Positions 17,801 to 24,874 are shown, numbered from the stretch's first letter. The stretch is 50,440 nucleotides of DNA from JAVBNH01 sp031551635 (GCA_031551635.1 JAVBNH010000024.1:1-50440); one strand, 5' to 3'. Numbers and translations: made by a program. Notes: generated from the sequence alone by a model not told the origin.

Positions 17801-18351
17801 GGGCAGAAAAAGTCTAAGATGCCGCCGCGTGAGGCAAACTGACCGCTGCCCTCAACGGTTTCGCTTCTAACATAGCCCGCGCCGACGAGGGTTTTAATTA
17901 TTCCATTCATGGATATTTCATCACTGACGGAAATTTTCATCGAATGAGCCTTCAGCTCTGCCATCGGAATAGTCAGCTGGAGCGCCGCCTCAGCCGAGCA
18001 GGCAATGACCTGATATTTACCGGCGGCGATTTTACTGAGCACTCCGATTCGCTGGTTCTCAAATTCCCGCGACTGACTTTCCGAGTGTCGGAAATTAAAA
18101 TCCCTGCTGACATAGAGAAGCGCTTTTGTACCGAGTGCTTTCAAGTCTGAAATCAGCCTTACCGCCTGTGATTCATCAGGCAGTATAACAAGTGCCCGCC
18201 TGTTTTTTTCCTCGCAGACGGCATGAATTATGTGTGCTTTAGCGCTCACAGGCAGACCTAAAACACCTATCGGAAGCCGTCCCTTATCTATTGCGGTACA
18301 CAGAGTAGTAAATTCGGGCGAGGAAGTAAAAATTGTTGAAAATGCTGTCAT
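14887..18351 (-). CDS. mfd: Transcription-repair coupling factor Mfd
   Basis: 1154 residues, full length for Mfd. In order: UvrB-like N-terminal domains (GGILDFFCPG and RIEFWGDSIDSI), the RNA-polymerase-binding CarD-like domain (about residues 470-560, GDFVVHSIHGIGIF), the RecG-like motor with Walker A (CGDVGFGKTEVALRAAF, near residue 640), DEEQ box (VVVDEEQRFGV, near 745), SATPIPRT, and the C-terminal TRCF domain (DIQINAHIPEKYI). It removes RNA polymerase stalled at lesions and recruits UvrA. The start has AAAGGTG. It follows pth by 10 bp, and the order glmU-pth-mfd matches other Firmicutes. Confidence 0.98.
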   Translation of the reverse strand: MTAFSTIFTSSPEFTTLCTAIDKGRLPIGVLGLPVSAKAHIIHAVCEEKNRRALVILPDESQAVRLISDLKALGTKALLYVSRDFNFRHSESQSREFENQRIGVLSKIAAGKYQVIACSAEAALQLTIPMAELKAHSMKISVSDEISMNGIIKTLVGAGYVRSETVEGSGQFASRGGILDFFCPGAKEPVRIEFWGDSIDSISYFDPLTQRRTEAIKSVKIIPSTEILFESETALSEKISSYIEGVKGKGSQKAKEILGRDLDLLSHGVRLASTDKYLPLAYERCATIFDYCADDLLFACETSLIKERANASINLLNEEIKALFEDGFLCKGLDKYALTFSELTSYYETSGAIFLDNFARGSFDVPVRELTTLNCQQSPNWNGTLSSLLEDLRPALGRGCCTVVFAGTEKAASTFCEDLLEEGLNSVYYSKIPSVFSKTSVNILPGSFSAGLEYSTIKAKIISYGRQSEAVKKAPRKHYKANDSFNSLEELQKGDFVVHSIHGIGIFDGIQSMNVGNVAKDYIKIKYAANDVLYVPVTQLDLISKYIGPALESSKGVKISRLGSKDFEKAKSKVRAAVKDMADDLIKLYSKRLNTPGFQFSPDIDMQNDFENRFEFDETDDQLRCIREIKSDMEKPYPMERLLCGDVGFGKTEVALRAAFKCIADGKQCAILVPTTILALQHYQTILKRFEGFPIQSEMLSRFRTARQQEKIINDIRRGAVDIIVGTHRLISKDIRFRDLGLVVVDEEQRFGVAQKEHLKEMFPGVDILTLSATPIPRTLNMAMSGIRDMSVIEEAPQDRYPVQTYVIEHEMAILAEAIAKELRRGGQVYYLHNRIETIDRVVASIKQFLPDARIGVGHGKMAEEDLSNVWRNLLEGEIDILVCTTIIETGVDVPNANTLIIENADNMGLAQLHQIRGRVGRSARRAYAYFTFERGKALTEIAEHRLNAIREFTEFGSGFKIAMRDLEIRGAGNLLGAQQHGHMESVGYDMYLKLLAEAVGEQKGDESAKPRKDCLVDIQINAHIPEKYIESVPQRLAIYRRIADVRTEEDAADVLDELIDRFGEPPESVRGLIQVSLLRNIAAGLDIYEIGQREENILLYCSLIDRQRVAVLAANMRGRILVSASAKQYISVKKAPNQSTLDTLRETLGYLES

Positions 18352-18361
18352 TTGTTCACCT

Positions 18362-18982
18362 TTATTTGCTGTATTTATTCATCGCCGCCTCAACCTGACC
18401 GTCTACAATAAGCTCGAGAGCTTCACAGGCAAGGCTCATTGCAGCCTTCATTGCTTCCGCGTCGGATTTTGAGAAGCTTGAGAGTACAAAGTCCTTTATG
18501 TCGGCGTCCTCATGCGGTTTTTGACCTATCCCGAGCTTCAGACGCGGGAAATTATCATTGTTGAAATGCTCGATAATACTTCGAATACCCTTGTGACCGC
18601 CGTCACTGCCCTTGCGGCGGATTCTCAGCGCGCCCAGAGGGAGAGCCGCGTCGTCGTAAATTACAACAATGTTTTCAATCGGGATTTTATAAAACTGAGC
18701 CGCCTCAAGAACCGCGTCACCGCTGTTATTCATATATGTAGAGGGCTTCATCAGTATGCAGCGGTGCGAATTTATCATAGTGTCGGCAGTGAGCGACTTA
18801 AATTTCAGCCGGTCAATTTTTATGCCTTTTTTTTCGCACAGCATATCAAGGCATAAAAACCCCGCGTTATGCCTTGTGTTTTCGTAATCCCTGCCGGGGT
18901 TACCTAGACCAACGATGATATACTCAATCGGTCCGGTAACTTGCTCGGTGGGTTTTTGTATTCTTTTTTTAAAAAAACTCAT
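18362..18982 (-). CDS. pth: Peptidyl-tRNA hydrolase
   Basis: 206 residues. The catalytic core starts at about residue 20 (EYIIVGLGNPG), with the catalytic His38 in NTRHNAGF, the KPSTYMNNSG loop, and the DDAALPLG and RRKGSDGGHKG motifs. The first 19 residues are a basic extension not needed for the fold; the start is nevertheless supported by AAGGAG five bases upstream. The enzyme releases tRNA from prematurely dropped peptidyl-tRNA. Second gene of the glmU-like-pth-mfd operon. Confidence 0.97.
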   Translation of the reverse strand: MSFFKKRIQKPTEQVTGPIEYIIVGLGNPGRDYENTRHNAGFLCLDMLCEKKGIKIDRLKFKSLTADTMINSHRCILMKPSTYMNNSGDAVLEAAQFYKIPIENIVVIYDDAALPLGALRIRRKGSDGGHKGIRSIIEHFNNDNFPRLKLGIGQKPHEDADIKDFVLSSFSKSDAEAMKAAMSLACEALELIVDGQVEAAMNKYSK

Positions 18983-19002
18983 TGGCGCTCCTTAAAAGTA
19001 GT

Positions 19003-19767
19003 CTATTTCGAATCTCTGTAAGGCTTTTTAACCGTGACCCAATTCTCTTTGACAACCTGACGGGCACGGGCTATGACGAGAGAATTGTCGGGAATGTCCT
19101 CTGTGACGGTTGAGCCCGCCGCGGTATAAGCATTTTTGCCGATTTTAACCGGTGCGACAAGGTTAGTGTTGCAGCCGATAAAAGCGTGGTCTCCGATTTC
19201 GGTTTTATATTTATCCTTGCCGTTAAAATTGACTGTAACAACGCCGCAGCCGACATTAACCCGCTCACCCACATCGCTGTCGCCGATATAAGTCAGGTGT
19301 GAAATCTTTGTATATGCGCCGATGTTGCTGTTTTTAAGCTCAGTGAAGTTGCCCAGATGTACGGTGTTGTCAATAACGGTGTTAGGACGGATATTTACAA
19401 AGGGGCCTATAAGCGCGTTATCCTTTATAAGAGATTGGCGGCACTGGGTATTGTCTAGGGCGCAATTGTCTCCGATTATACTGTCCTCGATATAGGAATT
19501 GGGGCCTATAACGCAGTTTTTACCGATTTTCACCGCGCCGGAAATAATCGTATTCGGCATAATAACCGTACCCTCACCGATTTCTGCGGCAGCTGAAATT
19601 ATTATACCGTCAAAAAGCGGAAAATGCACGGAATTTTTCATGTGCTTGTGAAAAATTTGCTTTCTTTCGCCTGAGTGAAGCTCGTTTAGCTGTACCGCGG
19701 TTTCTTTTCCGCTAAGCTTTTCGGGGCTGATTGCGCTGTATTTAGCGATAATCTTTTCATTTAACAT
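19003..19767 (-). CDS. GlmU-type acetyltransferase domain protein lacking the uridylyltransferase half
   Basis: 254 residues, about half of a normal GlmU. Residues ~35-240 align in pattern with the GlmU left-handed beta-helix: a linker helix (ERKQIFHKHMKNSVHFPLFDG), hexapeptide repeats, HLGNFTELKNSNIGAYTKISHLTYIGDSDVG, VNVGCGVVTVNFNGKDKYKTEIGD, and ITEDIP-like AAGSTVTEDIPDNSL. The N-terminal nucleotidyltransferase domain (LAAGxGTRM) is absent. GAGG eight bases upstream supports the start, and the 300 bp upstream is AT-rich non-coding, so this is not a recent frameshift. The pth-mfd context is that of glmU. Probably acetylates glucosamine-1-phosphate, with uridylylation done elsewhere; a different sugar-phosphate acceptor is possible. 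Confidence 0.8.
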   Translation of the reverse strand: MLNEKIIAKYSAISPEKLSGKETAVQLNELHSGERKQIFHKHMKNSVHFPLFDGIIISAAAEIGEGTVIMPNTIISGAVKIGKNCVIGPNSYIEDSIIGDNCALDNTQCRQSLIKDNALIGPFVNIRPNTVIDNTVHLGNFTELKNSNIGAYTKISHLTYIGDSDVGERVNVGCGVVTVNFNGKDKYKTEIGDHAFIGCNTNLVAPVKIGKNAYTAAGSTVTEDIPDNSLVIARARQVVKENWVTVKKPYRDSK

Positions 19768-19803
19768 GAAATAAACCTCATTTTTAAAGATTTCAGTTTT
19801 TTC

Positions 19804-19880
19804 CTAACGTGAGCTTGGCTTGCCAAGCCCACAAACCAAGACTTGTTTTTTTATTGAGCTTTCAGCTCATTAAAGTACTA
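19804..19880 (-). repeat. Third copy of the two-hairpin repeat, inverted, in the glmU-like leader
   Basis: Read on the minus strand this matches the units at 4861-5005: CTTTAATGAGCTGAAAGCTC, A-rich linker, then GGGCTTGGC-AA-GCCAAGCTC and CACGTTAG. One stem pair is G-U when read on the minus strand, which is the direction in which the downstream glmU-like gene is transcribed. It lies in that gene's predicted 5' leader. Confidence 0.85.
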
Positions 19881-19896
19881 ATCAACTATCTTATTA

Positions 19897-19925
19897 ATGC
19901 TAACATATTTTAATAATATACGCAA
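19897..19925 (-). promoter_or_regulatory. Promoter for the glmU-like-pth-mfd operon
   Basis: On the minus strand, TTGCGT (19925-19920), 17 bp, TAGCAT (19902-19897). The predicted start, near 19890, places the two-hairpin repeat in the leader. Confidence 0.4.
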
Positions 19926-19980
19926 TATTTATTTTTTATCTCTAAAAAACATGAATAAAAATCAAATTTCCAAAATCTGC

Positions 19981-20056
19981 TTTACTTTAACGCGATAACA
20001 TGCTAATATATTGAAGAATATGTTGACTAAGAGGCATTTTGTTGACCTCCGGTCAA
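19981..20056 (+). promoter_or_regulatory. Promoter and leader inverted repeat of the amino-acid importer operon
   Basis: TTTACT (19981-19986), 17 bp, TAATAT (20004-20009). The leader contains TTGACC-TCC-GGTCAA (20042-20056) just before the AAAGGGAG ribosome site, which could be an operator or a small hairpin affecting initiation. Confidence 0.5.
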
Positions 20057-20077
20057 TAAAGAAAGGGAGATAAATGT

Positions 20078-21016
20078 ATGTCTAAAAAAGTTATGTCCGT
20101 TATCCTTGCGCTTATCGTCGGCGCGCTCTGCATTTCACTTGTCGCCTGCTCCGACAACACCGGCGGAGAGACAACCACCTCGTCAAGCACAACCGTTGCC
20201 GGAACTGTCCCTGTAACCCAGAGGGCTCAGGACGGCAAATTCATTGTCGGCTTCGACGCAAGCTTCCCGCCAATGGGCTTCACAAAGGATGACGGCAAAT
20301 ATGACGGCTTTGACCTTGACCTTGCAAAGGCAGTCGCTCAGAAACTCGGTCTCGAGTATGTCGAGAAGCCGATTGAATGGGCAAATAAAGACACAGCTCT
20401 CAGCTCCGGTCTTGTTGACTGTATCTGGAACGGCTTTACAATGTCTGCGGATCGCATTGACAAGTATACATGGACTGACGCTTATATGAACAACGACCAG
20501 GTAGTTGTTGTTCTCAAATCCAGCAGTTACAATACTCTTGAGTCACTCGCGGACAAAAAATGCGGCGTCCAGAAGGGCTCCAGCGCGATTGACGCCATCG
20601 ACGCCAATCCTCAGTTTAAGGCAACCATTAAGGACATCATCGAAAAGCCTGACAACACAATTATTCTCACAGACCTTAATTCCGGTGTTATCGATTTCGC
20701 GGTTATGGACAGTGTCGTCGCGAACTATATGAACACAACTTCAAACGGCAAATACAGGATTCTCGAAAAGGTTCTTGTCTCCGAGAAATTCGGCATCGGC
20801 TTCAATCTCGGCAACACTGTGCTGCGTGACAAGGTTCAAACAGCCCTCAAGGATCTCTATGCTGACGGCACATCAAAAACCATTTCGAATAAATGGTTCG
20901 GCAAGGATGTTTTCATTAATATGTCAGCTACCGCCGCGACAACCGTCCCGGGAACTACAGTTGCCGGAACAACAGTTGCCGGAACAACCGCCGCAGCCAC
21001 TACCACAGCGAAATAA
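20078..21016 (+). CDS. Amino-acid ABC transporter substrate-binding lipoprotein
   Basis: 312 residues. Signal peptide with lipobox LVAC; Cys24 is the lipidation site, so the protein is anchored to the outer face of the membrane. A Thr/Ser-rich linker (residues ~30-50) leads to a family-3 (SBP_bac_3) domain: FIVGFDASFPPMGFTKDDGKYDGFDLDLA, the WxGFTMSADR segment and AVMDSVVANY. Polar amino acids or cystine are the usual ligands; the specific one is not decided. After the domain, about 30 residues repeat TTVAGT/TTVPGT-like units, and the N-terminal linker holds one similar unit. First gene of an operon with permease and ATPase. Start: ATG behind AAAGGGAG. Confidence 0.93.
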   Translation: MSKKVMSVILALIVGALCISLVACSDNTGGETTTSSSTTVAGTVPVTQRAQDGKFIVGFDASFPPMGFTKDDGKYDGFDLDLAKAVAQKLGLEYVEKPIEWANKDTALSSGLVDCIWNGFTMSADRIDKYTWTDAYMNNDQVVVVLKSSSYNTLESLADKKCGVQKGSSAIDAIDANPQFKATIKDIIEKPDNTIILTDLNSGVIDFAVMDSVVANYMNTTSNGKYRILEKVLVSEKFGIGFNLGNTVLRDKVQTALKDLYADGTSKTISNKWFGKDVFINMSATAATTVPGTTVAGTTVAGTTAAATTTAK

Positions 21017-21043
21017 TCGGAACAACAAAGCTTTTTTATGCTC

Positions 21044-21079
21044 ACCGGGTGAACGGAGATTTTTCACCGTTCACCCGGT
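21044..21079 (+). promoter_or_regulatory. Strong intercistronic hairpin between binding protein and permease
   Basis: ACCGGGTGAACGG (21044-21056) pairs perfectly with CCGTTCACCCGGT (21067-21079) around a 10-nt loop. No T-run follows, so it is more likely an mRNA-stabilising or attenuating hairpin that keeps the binding protein in excess over the permease than a full terminator. Confidence 0.7.
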
Positions 21080-21094
21080 AATTGGTGGTTTATT

Positions 21095-21129
21095 TCTACA
21101 TTCTAAAATCTACAATCTAAAGTCTAATT
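21095..21129 (-). repeat. Heptad tandem repeat, TCTANNN x5
   Basis: Five 7-bp units, each beginning TCTA: TCTACAT, TCTAAAA, TCTACAA, TCTAAAG, TCTAATT. This is the reverse complement of the TAGA-type unit, placed between the intercistronic hairpin and the permease start. Confidence 0.85.
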
Positions 21130-21146
21130 TTGGGGTTGTTTCTTTT

Positions 21147-21830
21147 ATGTTACCGCGCATTATGACACTCAGCATTGATTGGGGAACCGTGCTGCCGACC
21201 CTGCTCGGCGGCTTTGTGTCCAGTTTGAAGGTTTTCACTCTGACATTGATTTTGTCCGTCCCTCTGGGACTTGCGGTTATGCTTCTCAGGCGCTCAAACT
21301 TCGGTCTTATCAGGCTTGCGACTTCAGCGTATATCTCAGTCATGCGCGGCACTCCGCTGATGCTGCAGCTGATTTTTTTCTTTTACGCGCCGTTCTGGAT
21401 TTTCAATATCAGCCTGGGTAACGACAACTGGCTTTTTATCTGTGTTATTTTGTCTTTTACGATTAATTACGCCGCTTATTTCGGCGAGATTTTCCGTGGC
21501 AGCATCACTTCAATTCCAAGGGGGCAATATGAAGCCGCCTTTGTGCTCGGCTATGGCAGAATCCGCTGTTTTTTTAATATTATCCTGCCTCAGATGGTCA
21601 GGATTTCTCTTCCCGCCGTCACGAATGAGGTCATCACCCTCGTCAAAGACACCTCTCTCGCCTTTGTGCTGGGCTATGTCGAGATGTTTACACTCGCGAA
21701 AAATATTTCAAACACAAACGCGTCTCCCATGCCGCTTTTTGCTGCCGGACTTTTTTACTATATCGCCAATGCCGCCGTCGCTTTTATCATGGGCAGGGTT
21801 GAGAAAAAGTTTGAATATTATAAAATATAG
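21147..21830 (+). CDS. Amino-acid ABC transporter permease
   Basis: 227 residues from ATG 21147, though MTLSIDWGT at 21162 is also possible; the ribosome site is weak (TGGGG, 12 bases away). The family signature MRGTPLMLQLIFFFYAPFW lies at about residues 65-85, and the EAA loop YEAAFVLGYGRIRCFFNIILPQ that docks with the ATPase is at ~130-150. About five transmembrane helices, the common HisMQ/GlnP arrangement. A longer frame upstream is out of phase with the binding-protein gene it overlaps and is not real. Confidence 0.93.
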   Translation: MLPRIMTLSIDWGTVLPTLLGGFVSSLKVFTLTLILSVPLGLAVMLLRRSNFGLIRLATSAYISVMRGTPLMLQLIFFFYAPFWIFNISLGNDNWLFICVILSFTINYAAYFGEIFRGSITSIPRGQYEAAFVLGYGRIRCFFNIILPQMVRISLPAVTNEVITLVKDTSLAFVLGYVEMFTLAKNISNTNASPMPLFAAGLFYYIANAAVAFIMGRVEKKFEYYKI

Positions 21831-21839
21831 GAGTTTTTT

Positions 21840-22601
21840 ATGTTGATTTTAGAGATGAAAAATATAAAAAAATCCTTTGGAAATCTCGAGGTATTAAAGG
21901 ATATCAGCTTTCATGTCAATGAGGGCGAGATAGTTTCTGTAATCGGTCCCTCGGGTTCAGGCAAGTCAACACTGCTGCGCTGCGCGACTATGCTCGAAAC
22001 AGTCGAGAGCGGTGAAATAAGATACCTCGAGGATTATTTGTGCAGAAATAATGAAGACACCCGTGCGGTTTACGCAAAAAAAAGCGAACAGAAAAAGATG
22101 AAAAACTATTTCGGGCTGGTTTTTCAAAACTTTAATCTTTTTCCGCATTATTCTGTGATTAAAAACATCACAAGCGCCGCGACTAGGATTCACGGATATT
22201 CAAAAAAGGACGCGGAGGACAAGGCATATGCCCTGCTTGAAAAAATGGGGCTGCGCGATAAGGCGGACGCCTACCCCGGTCAGCTTTCCGGCGGTCAGCA
22301 GCAGCGAGTTTCAATTGCGCGGGCGCTGGAGCTCAGCCCGAAAATTCTATTTTTCGACGAGCCGACAAGTGCCCTTGACCCTGAGCTGACAGGTGAAATA
22401 CTCAAGGTTATCAAGGACTTGGCAAAAGAGAAGATGACAATGGTAATAGTTACGCATGAAATGACCTTCGCTAAAGAGGTTTCCGACCGCATAGTGTTCA
22501 TGGACGAGGGCTTTGTGGTGGAGGAAGGCAGCCCTGAAGAGGTCATAATGAACCCGAAATCAGACAGAACGAAGGCCTTCTTGCAAAGAATCGAGAAATA
22601 A
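21840..22601 (+). CDS. Amino-acid ABC transporter ATP-binding protein (GlnQ/TcyC-like)
   Basis: 253 residues. Walker A GPSGSGKST (~residues 37-45), Q loop in LVFQNFNLFPH, signature LSGGQQQR, Walker B ILFFDEPTSALDPE, switch His in VTHEM, all typical of polar amino-acid importers. A somewhat longer insert between Walker A and the Q loop (YLEDYLCRNNEDTRAVYAKK) is the only deviation. Start: ATG behind AGGAG, 9 bp after the permease. The convergent dCMP deaminase gene ends 6 bp downstream, with no clear terminator between. Confidence 0.95.
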   Translation: MLILEMKNIKKSFGNLEVLKDISFHVNEGEIVSVIGPSGSGKSTLLRCATMLETVESGEIRYLEDYLCRNNEDTRAVYAKKSEQKKMKNYFGLVFQNFNLFPHYSVIKNITSAATRIHGYSKKDAEDKAYALLEKMGLRDKADAYPGQLSGGQQQRVSIARALELSPKILFFDEPTSALDPELTGEILKVIKDLAKEKMTMVIVTHEMTFAKEVSDRIVFMDEGFVVEEGSPEEVIMNPKSDRTKAFLQRIEK

Positions 22602-22607
22602 AATAAC

Positions 22608-23123
22608 TTATATATCCTTTTCAAGAAATGAAATAGTAATTGAAGATAAATTTGTGCTGAGAGCCGTGAGTTTTACTCCCGCGGCATTCAGCATTTTTTT
22701 TGAGGCTATAACCTCTTTTGAATCCTTATATTTATCTGAAATATAAACTACTTCCCTGATACCCGATTGAATTATCGACTTCGCGCACTCGTTGCAAGGA
22801 AAGAGAGCGACATAAATCTTGCAGTTGTCGAGGTTGCCGCTGCGATTGTTGAGTATAGCGTTGAGCTCAGCATGGCAGACATAGGGATATTTCGTATTAA
22901 GCAAATCTCCGTCATCGCTGACACGCTCCCACGGAAATTCCTCATCGTCGCAGCCGATAGGAAAGCCGTTATACCCCAGTGACATAATCTTGTTTTTCTC
23001 GTTTACAATGCAGGCTCCGACCTGAGTGCTCGGGTCCTTGCTGCGTTTGGCACTCAGCAGGGCGATTCCCATAAAATATTCGTCCCACGAAATATAATCT
23101 ACTCTTTTAGGCACAGTTTTCAT
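22608..23123 (-). CDS. Deoxycytidylate (dCMP) deaminase
   Basis: 171 residues. Zinc site: His84 and the proton-shuttling Glu86 in CHAELNAI, then Cys110 and Cys113 in PCNECAKSI. The inserted segment GFPIGCDDEEFPW is characteristic of dCMP deaminases and ComEB. The reaction makes dUMP for thymidylate synthesis. The ATG at 23123 abuts its AAAGGA site; GTG at 23114, which gives MPKRVDYISWDEYF like other family members, is better spaced and may be the true start. Transcribed divergently from the small gene at 23225. Confidence 0.92.
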   Translation of the reverse strand: MKTVPKRVDYISWDEYFMGIALLSAKRSKDPSTQVGACIVNEKNKIMSLGYNGFPIGCDDEEFPWERVSDDGDLLNTKYPYVCHAELNAILNNRSGNLDNCKIYVALFPCNECAKSIIQSGIREVVYISDKYKDSKEVIASKKMLNAAGVKLTALSTNLSSITISFLEKDI

Positions 23124-23180
23124 TCCTTTTTTATTTTAATGTGAATTAACAGGAAAATATCGGTTAATAATAATCTTGCG

Positions 23181-23201
23181 ATGCTTCATTAATGAAAGCA
23201 T
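23181..23201. promoter_or_regulatory. 21-bp near-perfect palindrome upstream of the small basic protein gene
   Basis: ATGCTT (23181-23186) and AAGCAT (23196-23201) flank a CATTAATG core with a single unpaired A. It lies in the 101-bp divergent region and overlaps a possible plus-strand promoter (TTGCGA 23176-23181, then CATAAA), so it could be an operator. Confidence 0.4.
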
Positions 23202-23224
23202 AAATAAATGAAAAAGGTGATTTT

Positions 23225-23431
23225 ATGGCTAAAAACAAGGACAATCAAGCTAAAAAGGGTAAAAAATCAAAGTCTATTGACCAGAGCGGCGCGAATGTAA
23301 TTGATAATGTCGGCGCGGTCTCAGCAACCGAAATGACCGGCGCAATGGCAAATAACCAGAACGCCGGAGGAGCAGCGAATATTAATGATTTAGTGAACTA
23401 CAAACCGAAGGCAAAAGGAAAAAACAAATAG
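23225..23431 (+). CDS. Small basic low-complexity protein, 68 aa
   Basis: I do not recognise this gene. It has a good ribosome site (AAAGGTG, 7 bases before ATG) and its own intrinsic terminator, so it is very likely expressed. Both ends are Lys-rich (first 17 and last 10 residues), while the middle is Ala/Gly/Asn-rich, hydrophilic and probably disordered, without Cys, Trp or Phe and with one Tyr. That composition fits a nucleic-acid- or spore-coat-associated peptide, but no known SASP motif is present. It is the only plus-strand gene between 22608 and 50148. Confidence 0.65.
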   Translation: MAKNKDNQAKKGKKSKSIDQSGANVIDNVGAVSATEMTGAMANNQNAGGAANINDLVNYKPKAKGKNK

Positions 23432-23441
23432 TATAAGAATT

Positions 23442-23484
23442 TCAGGCGGTATTATAATGAGATATAAATACCGCCTGATTTTTT
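23442..23484 (+). terminator. Intrinsic terminator after the small basic protein gene
   Basis: TCAGGCGGTATT (23442-23453) pairs with AATACCGCCTGA (23467-23478), followed by six T. It sits between the small gene and the convergent xylA stop and may also act weakly for xylA. Confidence 0.9.
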
Positions 23485-23487
23485 ATC

Positions 23488-24813
23488 TTACAATCTTCTT
23501 GCGACCTTAATGATATAGTCATTTATAACGGTTTCAAGGAATTCCTGTTTGCCGCTCTCAGTGGGGGCGCTGTCGCCCTTTTCCGCGATGTAATCATAAA
23601 GCTCCTGCAGGCTTGTGCTTCTTTCTGTGATTTTTTTACCGATTCCGTCCTTGTAGCCCGCGTACCTGTTTTCGACAAAGTTTTCAAGAGCTTTATCTGT
23701 CATCAGCTTTTCGGCTACAAGCAGACCATAGGCAAAACAGTCCATGCCGGCTATGTATGAGAGGAAAATATCATCAAAGGTGTTGCTTGCTCTGCGCGTT
23801 TTAGCGTCGAAATTCAAGCCGCCGTTCACAAAGCCGCCTGCACGCAGAACCTCAAGCATACAAAGCGCGGTGTCGTAAATATTTGTCGGGAACTGGTCGG
23901 TGTCCCAGCCAAGGAGCATGTCGCCCTGATTGGCGTCAATAGAGCCGAAAGCGCCGTTGACCCGAGCCATGGCAAGCTCGTGCTGGAAGGTGTGACCGGC
24001 GAGTGTGGCGTGGTTCGCCTCGATATTCATTTTAAAATCCTTGTCAAGACCGTATTTACGCAGGAAGGCTAGAACAGTCGCGACATCAAAGTCATATTGA
24101 TGCTTAGTTGGCTCCTTCGGCTTGGGCTCAATCAGGAAATCGCCTTTAAAGCCTATGCTTCTGCCGTATTCAACAGCCATTTTCATAAGATAAGCCATAT
24201 TGTCAAGCTCAAAGGCGAGATCGGTGTTCAAAAGAGTTTCATAACCCTCTCGTCCGCCCCAGAAAACATAGCCCATTCCGCCGAGCCTGACGGTTATATC
24301 AAGAGCCTTTTTAATCTGCGAAGCCGCGTAGGCAAAGGCGTCCGGGTTCGGACTGGTGCCCGCGCCGCACATATAACGGGGATGGGCAAAAAGGTTCGCG
24401 GTGCCCCAAAGCAGCTTGATTCCGGTTCTCTTCATTTCCGTTTCAATTATCCCGACAATCTCGTCGAGGGCTGCGTTTGTTTCCTTTACGGTTGCAAGAG
24501 TCGGCGCAATATCACGGTCATGAAAGCAGAAATATTCGATGCCGAGCTTTTCCATCATCTCAAAAGCTGCGTAAACTTTATTTTTATAAATCTCCATCGG
24601 GGTTTTACCGCCGAAGGTTTTATCAACAGTGTCGCTGCCGAACATATCCGTACCGCCGCCGCAGAGGGTATGCCAATAGCTGACGGCAAATTTCAGCTGT
24701 TCCTTCATAGGTTTTCCGCAGACAAGCTTCTCAGGATTATAATACTTAAAAGAAAACGGATTGACGCTGTTCACGCCTTCAAATTTTATTTTCTCAATAT
24801 TATCAAAAAACAT
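23488..24813 (-). CDS. xylA: Xylose isomerase
   Basis: 441 residues, the long (group II) form. Visible active-site segments: FCFHDRDIAP with the ring-opening His, LWGTANLFAHPRY, the metal-ligand stretches IEPKPKEPTKHQYDFDVAT and MNIEANHATLAGHTF, and DANQGDMLLGWDTDQFP. It converts D-xylose to D-xylulose, and can also act on glucose, in the cytoplasm. Start: ATG behind GTGGGG. No xylulokinase gene or xylose regulator is beside it; the neighbouring genes are unrelated, so it is likely its own unit between two hairpins. Confidence 0.97.
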   Translation of the reverse strand: MFFDNIEKIKFEGVNSVNPFSFKYYNPEKLVCGKPMKEQLKFAVSYWHTLCGGGTDMFGSDTVDKTFGGKTPMEIYKNKVYAAFEMMEKLGIEYFCFHDRDIAPTLATVKETNAALDEIVGIIETEMKRTGIKLLWGTANLFAHPRYMCGAGTSPNPDAFAYAASQIKKALDITVRLGGMGYVFWGGREGYETLLNTDLAFELDNMAYLMKMAVEYGRSIGFKGDFLIEPKPKEPTKHQYDFDVATVLAFLRKYGLDKDFKMNIEANHATLAGHTFQHELAMARVNGAFGSIDANQGDMLLGWDTDQFPTNIYDTALCMLEVLRAGGFVNGGLNFDAKTRRASNTFDDIFLSYIAGMDCFAYGLLVAEKLMTDKALENFVENRYAGYKDGIGKKITERSTSLQELYDYIAEKGDSAPTESGKQEFLETVINDYIIKVARRL

Positions 24814-24840
24814 ATTTATTCCCCACTTTTTCGAATTTTG

Positions 24841-24874
24841 AAAAGAAAAGCTGTATTATAAACAATACAGCTTT
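24841..24874 (-). terminator. Intrinsic terminator after the zinc-ribbon membrane protein gene
   Basis: On the minus strand, AAAGCTGTATT (24874-24864) pairs with AATACAGCTTT (24857-24847) around a 6-nt loop, followed by TCTTTTC. It lies 25 bp beyond the stop codon at 24899 and just ahead of xylA. Confidence 0.75.

Noticed and set aside
19768..20077. Frameshifted or degraded uridylyltransferase half upstream of the glmU-like gene
   Set aside because: The region is AT-rich with a promoter and a hairpin repeat, and no frame on the minus strand shows the nucleotidyltransferase start motif.
24097..24861. 254-codon open frame antisense to xylA
   Set aside because: Entirely opposite a conserved gene and extends through its hairpin region; no independent support.
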